Source: Lachnospiraceae bacterium (GTDB lineage Bacteria; Bacillota; Clostridia; Lachnospirales; Lachnospiraceae). From it: DNA of 18,346 nt. Position numbers and translations under genes: made by a program. This document shows, one piece after another, positions 6,800 to 12,269 of the stretch (its first letter is position 1; each line of letters starts with the position of its first letter). Under the pieces are notes generated by a model. It worked only from the letters and a program-made list of their open reading frames with translations, was not told the DNA's origin and ran no database searches. The stretch lies in the NCBI GenBank assembly GCA_017958465.1, contig JAGDCQ010000037.1, forward strand, positions 1-18,346, given 5' to 3'.

Positions 6800-6828
6800 A
6801 AAGTATCACAGTTTTAAAGTGATGTCAA
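6800..6828 (-). promoter_or_regulatory. Promoter of the Trp T-box/trpXYZ unit
   Basis: A perfect TTGACA -35 box (6828-6823), 17-base spacer and TACTTT -10 box (6805-6800). The predicted RNA start near 6793 agrees with the start of the T-box leader. Confidence 0.85.
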
Positions 6829-6850
6829 GTATTTTTTTTAAGAGATTATT

Positions 6851-6868
6851 AAAGCACTCGGGTGCTTT
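6851..6868. terminator. Hairpin after tyrA (weak terminator candidate)
   Basis: AAAGCAC and GTGCTTT form a short stem about 45 bases past the tyrA stop. On the minus strand only a broken T/A-rich tail follows, so termination may be partial. Confidence 0.4.
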
Positions 6869-6911
6869 TACGTACTTCTGAATAAAACAGCAAAACAGGT
6901 TCTTTTTGCCA

Positions 6912-7748
6912 TCACGAATTACTATCGATCTGTTCCTTGCGGAGTTTGCCCTCTGCAAGCAGGGCACGCATGGTTTCGCGGTCGTCGTTGGCCAGGGCGT
7001 CACGATACTGCTTGAGCTCGTCCATAAGAATATCGACTTCTTTTATCAGATAGTCCTTGTTTTCGAAGAAAAGCTCGGTCCACATATCGGGATTAAGCCA
7101 TGCCACACGCGTCATATCCCGGTAGCTGCCTGCCGAAAAACCCTTGTGCAGCCCGGCAGTGGGGCTCTTGATATAAGCGTTGGAAACAACATGCGCAAGC
7201 TGGGAAGTAAACGCGATCATCTCATCATGCTTGGCTGCGGTGGTAACGGAAATACTGCCAAAGCCAGCAGGCTCAAGCAGCGACTTCACGCGCTCAAGAA
7301 AAGCGATATCATTAAAATCCTTCGGAACAATGACCATGGGCGCGCCATCATACATATCCGCCTGCGCATACTTAAAGCCTGAGAACTGGCGGCCTGCCAT
7401 AGGGTGCCCGCCGGCGTAGGTGAAGCCGTATTCCTCGGCCAGCTTCATAGCGTCCTCGACGATCACGCGCTTGGTGCCGCAACAATCGATGATAACAGGC
7501 TTTTCGCCAAAGAAAGGCCCGTTCTCCTTAAGGTACGAAAGGGCAGCGCCGGGGTAGATGCAAAGCAGGATAAGGTCGCAATCCTTGAGTTTTTCCTGCG
7601 TCAGTTCGCCGTCCACATCCCCGTTGATCTCCGCAAGCTTCAGGATCTGCTTGTCCGTGTCCGCGGCATAAACCACGTGTTTTGTTCGTTTGTAAGCCTT
7701 TGCAAAGGACCCGCCTATAAGGCCGAGTCCGACAATTCCAAGTACCAT
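6912..7748 (-). CDS. tyrA: Prephenate dehydrogenase
   Basis: Oxidatively decarboxylates prephenate to 4-hydroxyphenylpyruvate with NAD(P)+, the committed step to tyrosine. Seen: the Rossmann motif GLGLIGG (7-13), the HPMAG block (H115-G119), a second conserved histidine in SQLAHVV (H186), and SYRDMTRVAWLNPDMW (208-223), all TyrA family landmarks. At 278 aa it is the short catalytic form without a C-terminal ACT domain, so it lacks the usual tyrosine-binding regulatory module. The start is the ATG at 7748, seven bases after GGAG; a GTG two codons earlier is too close to that site. Last gene of pheA-aroG-tyrA, 70 bases after aroG. Confidence 0.94.
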   Translation of the reverse strand: MVLGIVGLGLIGGSFAKAYKRTKHVVYAADTDKQILKLAEINGDVDGELTQEKLKDCDLILLCIYPGAALSYLKENGPFFGEKPVIIDCCGTKRVIVEDAMKLAEEYGFTYAGGHPMAGRQFSGFKYAQADMYDGAPMVIVPKDFNDIAFLERVKSLLEPAGFGSISVTTAAKHDEMIAFTSQLAHVVSNAYIKSPTAGLHKGFSAGSYRDMTRVAWLNPDMWTELFFENKDYLIKEVDILMDELKQYRDALANDDRETMRALLAEGKLRKEQIDSNS

Positions 7749-7775
7749 TTTCACTCTCCACTTTACTATTTCAAA

Positions 7776-7789
7776 ACCCGGGGACGGTC
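7776..7789. repeat. GTCCCC-type short repeat in aroG-tyrA gap
   Basis: The minus strand reads GACCGTCCCCGGGT, close to the GAACCGTCCCCTGGGT motif in the 1.2-kb repeat block. It lies in the 70-base gap between aroG and tyrA. Confidence 0.45.
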
Positions 7790-7818
7790 TAAAGAATACA
7801 ACCGGGCCGATCCCGCTT

Positions 7819-8847
7819 TTACAGCAGTTCCGCTATCTCGTAGATCATCCTTTCGGTCTTCTCCCAGCCAAGACAGGGATCGGTTATGGACTGACCGTAA
7901 ACACCGCCGCCCGGAACCTGGCAGCCGTCCACAAGATAGGATTCTACCATAAGTCCCTTCACCATGGAAGCGATATCTTTCGAAAGACGCATGCTGTGCA
8001 GCACTTCCTTTGCGATGCGTGGCTGCTCGTCAAAACGCTTGCCGGAGTTCGCGTGGTTTGTGTCGACGATGATCGCCGGATTCTCAAGCTGGCTCTTCAT
8101 GTACATTTCGTATACAAAGCGCAGGTCCTCGTAATGATAATTGGGCGCGGAACTGCCCTGTTTATGCGTGTAACCGCGAAGAATGCCGTGGGACATGGGG
8201 TTGCCCTTGCTCTTCACTTCCCAGCCCGAATAAACGAAGGTGTGGCCGTGCCTTGCGGCGTTGATGGCGTTCATCATAACGGATACCATGCCGCCGGTAG
8301 GGTTCTTCATGCCTACGGGGATGTCGAGACCGCTGGCAGTAAGCCTGTGGGTCTGGTTTTCAACGGAACGCGCGCCCACAGCCACATAAGACAGCAGGTC
8401 CGAAAGATAAGGGTGGTTGTGGGGGTAAAGCATCTCATCCGCGCAGGAAAAGCCTGTCTCTGTCAGCGCCCGCAGGTGGACCTTCCGGATGGCGATAAGG
8501 CCTTTCAGCATGTCCGGAGCGGCTTCCGGGTCGGGCTGGTGCAGCATGCCCTTGTACCCCTCGCCGGTGGTGCGGGGTTTGTTCGTGTAGATGCGCGGCA
8601 CTATGACGATCTTGTCCGCAACCTTGTCCTGAACATCGCGAAGCTTAGTGATATATTCGATGACCGAATCCTCTCGGTCCGCGGAACAGGGGCCTATCAC
8701 CAGCAGGAATTTGTCGCTTTCGTTTAAGAAGATAGACTGGATCCGCTTGTCGTTCTCTGCTTTGACCTCGGCAAGTGCCTCGGGCACCGGGTACATTTCC
8801 TTGACCACTCTTGCAGTGGGCATTTCACGTTTATATTCGAGATTCAT
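7819..8847 (-). CDS. aroG: DAHP synthase, type I-alpha (AroG/AroF family)
   Basis: Joins phosphoenolpyruvate and erythrose 4-phosphate to give DAHP, the entry step of the shikimate pathway. Seen: IGPCS (metal-binding Cys), KPRTT, GARSVENQTHR, DTNHANSGK (metal-binding His), MVESYL (metal-binding Glu) and SITDPCLGW (metal-binding Asp). These match E. coli AroG/F/H in order. At 342 aa it is close to the family's ~350. It starts 5 bases after the pheA stop, with GGAGG overlapping the pheA end, so the two are translationally close. Placement between pheA and tyrA under a Phe/Tyr-sensing leader makes it the enzyme tied to those two products. Which amino acid inhibits it cannot be read from sequence by eye. 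Confidence 0.94.
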   Translation of the reverse strand: MNLEYKREMPTARVVKEMYPVPEALAEVKAENDKRIQSIFLNESDKFLLVIGPCSADREDSVIEYITKLRDVQDKVADKIVIVPRIYTNKPRTTGEGYKGMLHQPDPEAAPDMLKGLIAIRKVHLRALTETGFSCADEMLYPHNHPYLSDLLSYVAVGARSVENQTHRLTASGLDIPVGMKNPTGGMVSVMMNAINAARHGHTFVYSGWEVKSKGNPMSHGILRGYTHKQGSSAPNYHYEDLRFVYEMYMKSQLENPAIIVDTNHANSGKRFDEQPRIAKEVLHSMRLSKDIASMVKGLMVESYLVDGCQVPGGGVYGQSITDPCLGWEKTERMIYEIAELL

Positions 8848-8852
8848 GTTTT

Positions 8853-9932
8853 TTACCTCCAGGTTCCTACAAGCTTAAGATCTGCGCAGATCACGGCAAG
8901 CTCGCGCATCATGTCCGAGCCGTTCGGTGTGTTGATGTTCCCTTCAAGCTCGATGTAGAAATAATAGTTCCAGGGCAGGCTCTTGAGGGGGCGGCTCCTT
9001 AAGCAGCGCATATTGAAGCCGTGGGCGCCGATGATATTAAGCGTTGCGGCAAGGGCGCCGGCCTCGTTCTTAACCGTGTAAACAAGAATGAATTTGTCGT
9101 TCTCGCCCTTAACCCCCGCCCGGGGCTTGTACAGCGTCCTTGAAAATGCCGCAAAACGTGTGGTGTTGACCAGAGCGTTTTGAATATCGCTGTCTAAAAT
9201 CTCGAGGCCAAACATCTGCGCCGTTTCTTCGGAGGCGATAACGCCCACCGTTACGTCGTTCAGCTCCACAGCCTTTGCGGCCGCAGCCGAAGTGTTTGCC
9301 GCAGTTTGCGTCTCGAGGCCGTTCTTATGAACATAGCTGTTGCACTGGGCCAGCGCCTGGGGATGGCTGATGACGGTCTTGATCCCCTCTCTTGTGCTCC
9401 CCTTTATGCCTAAAAGGTGGTGCTTGATGGGCAGGTCGAAAACTCTGTTGATGTGCAGCGGCCCGCGGTAGATGAGGTCCATAACCTCGCCAACTTCGCC
9501 TGCAAGGCTGTTTTCTATGGGCAGCACTGCGATATCACACTCTCCGCTCTCAACAGACGAGTAGGCCGCAAGGAAATCCGCCTTGGAATTGAGCTTTGCT
9601 TCCGGGAACATCCTTTTTGACGCGATATAAGCGTAGGCGCCTTCAACGCCTCCGTAGGCCACATTCATGCCGTTGCGGCACATGGCGCGGTAATCCGCGG
9701 AAATCTCAAAAATCGACTTCAAAAATCGCGCGTAATACGAGCGGATATCATTGTCCGCGATATTCTCGCACAGCCTGTTTTCGGCTTCTTTTTCCTGCGC
9801 TTCGTTCCTTGAGGAAAGCCCGCATTCTGCGGCTGCTGCCTCATCTTGGCACAGTAAAAGGCGCTGCTCGAAAAGCTTTGCCATTTGTTCGTCGATCTTT
9901 GCGATCTCTTTTTCGGTGTTCCGGTTGTCCAT
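8853..9932 (-). CDS. pheA: Prephenate dehydratase with degenerate chorismate-mutase-like N-domain
   Basis: The C-terminal part converts prephenate to phenylpyruvate for phenylalanine synthesis. Seen: a dehydratase domain from about residue 88 (VAYGGVEGAYAY), the TRF catalytic motif in NTTRFAAF, and a C-terminal ACT domain with GALA and a SRP motif (LRSRPLK) expected to bind Phe. The N-terminal ~85 residues look like an AroQ chorismate mutase helix bundle. By hand alignment to the E. coli P-protein, Arg11 is replaced by E7 and Lys39 by A35, while Arg28 is kept as R24. Mutase activity is therefore doubtful. The start is the ATG at 9932 behind GGAGG; the frame runs open 30 codons further, into the attenuator, without a ribosome site. 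First structural gene after the leader peptide. Confidence 0.92.
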   Translation of the reverse strand: MDNRNTEKEIAKIDEQMAKLFEQRLLLCQDEAAAAECGLSSRNEAQEKEAENRLCENIADNDIRSYYARFLKSIFEISADYRAMCRNGMNVAYGGVEGAYAYIASKRMFPEAKLNSKADFLAAYSSVESGECDIAVLPIENSLAGEVGEVMDLIYRGPLHINRVFDLPIKHHLLGIKGSTREGIKTVISHPQALAQCNSYVHKNGLETQTAANTSAAAAKAVELNDVTVGVIASEETAQMFGLEILDSDIQNALVNTTRFAAFSRTLYKPRAGVKGENDKFILVYTVKNEAGALAATLNIIGAHGFNMRCLRSRPLKSLPWNYYFYIELEGNINTPNGSDMMRELAVICADLKLVGTWR

Positions 9933-10022
9933 AATCTTACCTCCATGCTGCGAGTGGCTGTTTGTTGCCGGTTTAGGCCCTTCAGAGAGGCCCGGCCTTG
10001 CAGCTTTCGCGCTTCCGGTCAT

Positions 10023-10053
10023 AAAAAAACAGGCCTCTCATAAGAGAAGCCTG
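10023..10053 (-). terminator. Attenuator terminator ahead of pheA
   Basis: CAGGC-TTCTC and GAGA-GGCCTG form a stem around a TTAT loop (10053-10030), followed by seven T residues on the minus strand. The TTCTCTTATG segment can instead pair with CATAAGAGAA at 10103-10094, which overlaps the leader peptide's stop codon. That competing helix would destroy this terminator. Confidence 0.92.
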
Positions 10054-10098
10054 CTGTTTGTCTTAGTAGTCCACAGTACGCATATTACCCTAGTTCTC

Positions 10099-10197
10099 TT
10101 ATGCTTCCGTTATCTTTTTCGCACGAAAATAACCAGTACCAAAAAATCGTACTGTAAATCCGTAGCTAAAATAATAACGTCCGCTAAAGTTCTGCAT
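10099..10197 (-). CDS. Phe/Tyr-rich leader peptide (attenuation)
   Basis: A 32-codon frame starting with ATG, with AGGAG (10210-10206) eight bases upstream. Ten of 32 residues are aromatic: Phe at 4, 10, 14, 18, 19 and 24, and Tyr at 8, 9, 12 and 23. There is no Trp. The stop codon lies inside CATAAGAGAA, the strand that can pair with the terminator's 5' arm. Stalling at Phe or Tyr codons would leave CATAAGAGAA free and form the antiterminator. Finishing translation would cover it and allow termination. This is the logic of enteric pheA/his/trp leaders. The peptide itself probably has no function beyond sensing charged tRNA-Phe and tRNA-Tyr. Not confirmed by comparison with relatives. Confidence 0.88.
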   Translation of the reverse strand: MQNFSGRYYFSYGFTVRFFGTGYFRAKKITEA

Positions 10198-10227
10198 ATA
10201 ACATGCTCCTGCCAATTGTTATGTTCA

Positions 10228-10256
10228 TTTATAGCAATAAAGTGTTCCTTTGTCAA
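10228..10256 (-). promoter_or_regulatory. Promoter of the pheA-aroG-tyrA operon
   Basis: TTGACA (10256-10251), 17-base spacer, TATAAA (10233-10228). RNA would start near 10221, about 24 bases before the leader peptide ATG. Confidence 0.9.
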
Positions 10257-10308
10257 GCACTTTTTTGCATTAAAGTCCTAAAGTTTTTATCTCACTGTTT
10301 TGCAAATA

Positions 10309-10354
10309 TTGACGCGCCCATAATTATACTGTATAATGTATATACACAAGGAGG
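10309..10354 (+). promoter_or_regulatory. mazEF promoter, candidate operator and ribosome site
   Basis: TTGACG (10309-10314), 17-base spacer and a perfect TATAAT (10332-10337). The dyad GTATA-ATGTA-TATAC (10331-10345) overlaps the -10 box and is a candidate autoregulatory site for the MazE-MazF complex. AAGGAGG (10348-10354) is the ribosome site. The promoter diverges from the pheA promoter about 55 bases away. Confidence 0.8.
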
Positions 10355-10360
10355 CGCGTT

Positions 10361-10603
10361 ATGGATCAGGTTACTTTAAGAGCATGGGGAAACAGCCAGG
10401 GAATACGGATTCCCAAAGATATAATCGTAAAAATGCAACTGCAAAACGATGATGTTATGGATATTTGCATTGAAAACGACGCTATAGTTCTCAGAAAACA
10501 ATTTAGGCATAAAAGCTTTGAAGAAAGACTTGCGGAGTATGACGGTAAGATTTCGGTCTGCGATTTTGACTGGGGTGAACCTGTGGGGAGAGAAATATTA
10601 TGA
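10361..10603 (+). CDS. mazE: MazE-type antitoxin
   Basis: An 80-residue antitoxin with an N-terminal AbrB/SpoVT-type swapped-hairpin DNA-binding domain (LRAWGNSQGIRIPKDI, then a DVMDICIENDAIVLR strand pair), the MazE signature. The C-terminal ~30 residues (SFEERLAEYDGK...DFDWGEPVGREI) are acidic, as expected of the flexible toxin-wrapping tail. It would bind and neutralise the MazF-like toxin and repress its own promoter. Its stop overlaps the toxin start by 4 bases (ATGA), typical of coupled toxin-antitoxin pairs. Starts at 10361, seven bases after AAGGAGG. Confidence 0.92.
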   Translation: MDQVTLRAWGNSQGIRIPKDIIVKMQLQNDDVMDICIENDAIVLRKQFRHKSFEERLAEYDGKISVCDFDWGEPVGREIL

Positions 10604-10911
10604 GAAAGTTTTCCCAAGGCGATATTATCAGGATTGACGGTTTCAAAAATCAATTATTTGTCATTGTCAGCAAAAACGCATTTATAAAGGCTACGGGAGT
10701 ATTCCATGTATGCCCGATCCTCAAAGGTCTGCATCCCGGCCCGATCCACATAGTTGTTCAAGGCAGGAACGGAACTGAAGGAACGGTAGTCTGCGAGCAG
10801 ATCAAGCTCATAGATCCGGCGGCAAGATCCTGTAGTACCGGAGATTCTCTGAACTATGAGATTATCATGAATATCTCTGACACAATACAGGGTATTTTCG
10901 AATATGATTGA
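10600..10911 (+). CDS. mazF: MazF/PemK-type toxin (predicted mRNA interferase)
   Basis: 103 residues matching the MazF/PemK fold: GDIIRIDG at the start, then LFVIVSK, CPIL, and VVCEQIKLID, which matches the family's DQvrslD strand. Such toxins cut mRNA at short motifs and arrest growth when the antitoxin is lost. The usual GxExxxxRP loop after the first strand is shortened here (GFKNQLFV), so the Arg-Pro often found before the second strand is absent. The catalytic-strand Arg of the canonical motif reads Lys (EQIKLID). It may be a divergent subfamily or a weak enzyme. The 4-base overlap with mazE and the divergent location between two metabolic operons support a mobile toxin-antitoxin module. 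Confidence 0.88.
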   Translation: MRKFSQGDIIRIDGFKNQLFVIVSKNAFIKATGVFHVCPILKGLHPGPIHIVVQGRNGTEGTVVCEQIKLIDPAARSCSTGDSLNYEIIMNISDTIQGIFEYD

Positions 10912-10915
10912 TATG

Positions 10916-10968
10916 AAAAAGGGCCTGTTCTTGTTGTCACCACAATCGGTGACAAAAGAACAGTCCCC
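10916..10968 (-). terminator. Terminator of the DUF4317-GH43-aroF unit
   Basis: Long imperfect hairpin: GGTGACAAAAGAACAGTCCC (10948-10967) pairs with GGGCCTGTTCTTGTTGTCACC (10921-10941) around a six-base loop. On the minus strand five T residues follow (10920-10916). It sits between convergent mazF and the citrate synthase remnant, and has no T run on the plus side. The AGAACAGTCCCCTG arm resembles the GAACCGTCCCC repeats elsewhere in the window, so this may be a repeat element used as a terminator. Confidence 0.75.
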
Positions 10969-10989
10969 TGTCTTACTGTGTTTTCCCAA

Positions 10990-11229
10990 CTATTCTTCTC
11001 TTGGTTCGTATTCTTTCTTGGTCACAATGCTTCTGTAGGCCGGGCGGATGATCTTCTCGTCTACCACTATCTCTTCTATGCGGTGAGCGCCCCACCCCAC
11101 GATTCGTGCGATGGCAAAGAGCGGTGTAAACAACTCCCGGGGAATGTCCATGGAATCATAAACAAATCCGCTGTAGAGCTGCATATCTTTATCTCTGCCC
11201 TTTGCTGCGTACAGATCAAGTTTTTTTAT
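10990..11229 (-). pseudogene. Citrate synthase C-terminal remnant
   Basis: About 79 codons match only the end of citrate synthase: LDLYAAKGRDKD, then LYSGFVYDSMDIPRELFTPL, FAIARIVGWGAHRIEE and IIRPAY. The roughly 370 preceding residues, with the catalytic His/His/Asp set, are absent, so it cannot be an active enzyme. Directly ahead is a good ribosome site, AAAGGAGG, and at the expected spacing an ATA codon (11229) stands where ATG would fit, followed by AAA AAA CTT. The first in-frame ATG is internal, at 11184. It lies about 25 bases after the aroF stop. The most likely history is an internal deletion that kept the original ribosome site and C-terminus. A short functional peptide from ATA is possible but unlikely. 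Confidence 0.8.
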
Positions 11230-11254
11230 GGGTGGGGTCCTCCTTTATTCAACT

Positions 11255-12253
11255 TTAAATAACCGTTCTTACGGCATTTATCTTGCCTGCAAGGGTTGCA
11301 AACTCTTCGGGTCTCAAAGACTGGGCTCCGTCGCACAGCGCGTGCATAGGATCGTTGTGGACCTCGATGATGAGGCCGTCTGCCCCTGCCGCTGTGGCAG
11401 CAAGCGCCATAGGCGGAACAAGCCTTGCGATGCCCGTTGCGTGGCTTGGATCCACGATCACCGGAAGGTGTGAAAGCTCGTGCAGCATAGGAACTGCGGA
11501 AAGGTCCAGGGTATTTCTTGTGTAATCGCTGTAGGTGCGGATTCCACGCTCACAGAGGATCACGTTCTCGTTGCCGTTGGCCATTATGTATTCCGCGCTC
11601 ATTAGCAGTTCCTTAAGTGTGTTTGCAAGTCCGCGCTTTAAAAGTATAGGCTTGTTGAGCTTTCCAACCTCCTGCAGAAGGTTGAAATTCTGCATATTCC
11701 TTGCGCCTATCTGGATGATATCCACATCCTCGAACAAGGGGATATCCGTTATGCTCATAAGCTCCGTAACTATCGGAAGTCCTGTTTCCTGCTTCGCTAT
11801 CTTCAGGTACTCAAGCCCTTCGGCCTTTAAGCCCTGGAAGTCGTAAGGTGAGGTCCGGGGTTTGAAGGCTCCGCCGCGCAGGATAGCCGCTCCCGCAGCT
11901 TTAACGTCCCTTGCCACCTCCACTATCTGCTTTTCGGATTCCACAGAGCAGGGACCGGCCATAATGGCGAAGTTTCCGCCGCCGATCTTAACATCTCCCA
12001 CGGAGATCACTGTGTCTTCAGGGTGGAATTTTCTGTTGCACATCTTGAAGGTTTCGGATACGCGCTTCACGGAATCCACGATCTCAAGGCTTTCCACAAG
12101 CTCCATATCCACCTTGGATGTGTCACCTATCAGACCGAGAACTGTCCTTTCACTTCCGACTGACGTGTGTACGCCAAGTCCCATCTCCTTGAACCAGTCG
12201 ATGAGCTGTTTTTCTTTTCCGGCATCCACACCGGGTTTTAATGCTATGATCAT
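11255..12253 (-). CDS. aroF: DAHP synthase, type I-beta with N-terminal regulatory domain
   Basis: Catalyses the same first shikimate step as the I-alpha enzyme at 7819-8847 but belongs to the other subfamily (KDO8P-synthase-like, Thermotoga/Bacillus type). Seen: an N-terminal ferredoxin-like domain of about 70 residues (MIIALKPG...), a likely feedback-binding module, then IMAGPCSVES, KPRTSPYDFQG, LLKRGLANTLKE, ILCERGIRTY and VDPSHATG with the metal-binding His. Length 332 aa, typical for this domain pair. ATG at 12253 with AAGGAGG six bases ahead. It starts 16 bases after the GH43 gene with no terminator between, so it is probably cotranscribed. Its regulation differs from the phe/tyr operon, since no T-box or leader is visible upstream. 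Confidence 0.94.
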   Translation of the reverse strand: MIIALKPGVDAGKEKQLIDWFKEMGLGVHTSVGSERTVLGLIGDTSKVDMELVESLEIVDSVKRVSETFKMCNRKFHPEDTVISVGDVKIGGGNFAIMAGPCSVESEKQIVEVARDVKAAGAAILRGGAFKPRTSPYDFQGLKAEGLEYLKIAKQETGLPIVTELMSITDIPLFEDVDIIQIGARNMQNFNLLQEVGKLNKPILLKRGLANTLKELLMSAEYIMANGNENVILCERGIRTYSDYTRNTLDLSAVPMLHELSHLPVIVDPSHATGIARLVPPMALAATAAGADGLIIEVHNDPMHALCDGAQSLRPEEFATLAGKINAVRTVI

Positions 12254-12269
12254 AAGGCTCCTCCTTGTT

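Noticed and set aside
9933..10022. Thirty-codon N-terminal extension of PheA
   Set aside because: It begins at the end of the attenuator's T run without a ribosome site; the ATG at 9932 has GGAGG and starts the conserved domain.
10990..11229. Frameshift in the citrate synthase remnant
   Set aside because: On rereading the minus strand (GATAAAGATATGCAGCTC) the frame is continuous; the defect is loss of the N-terminal part, not a frameshift.
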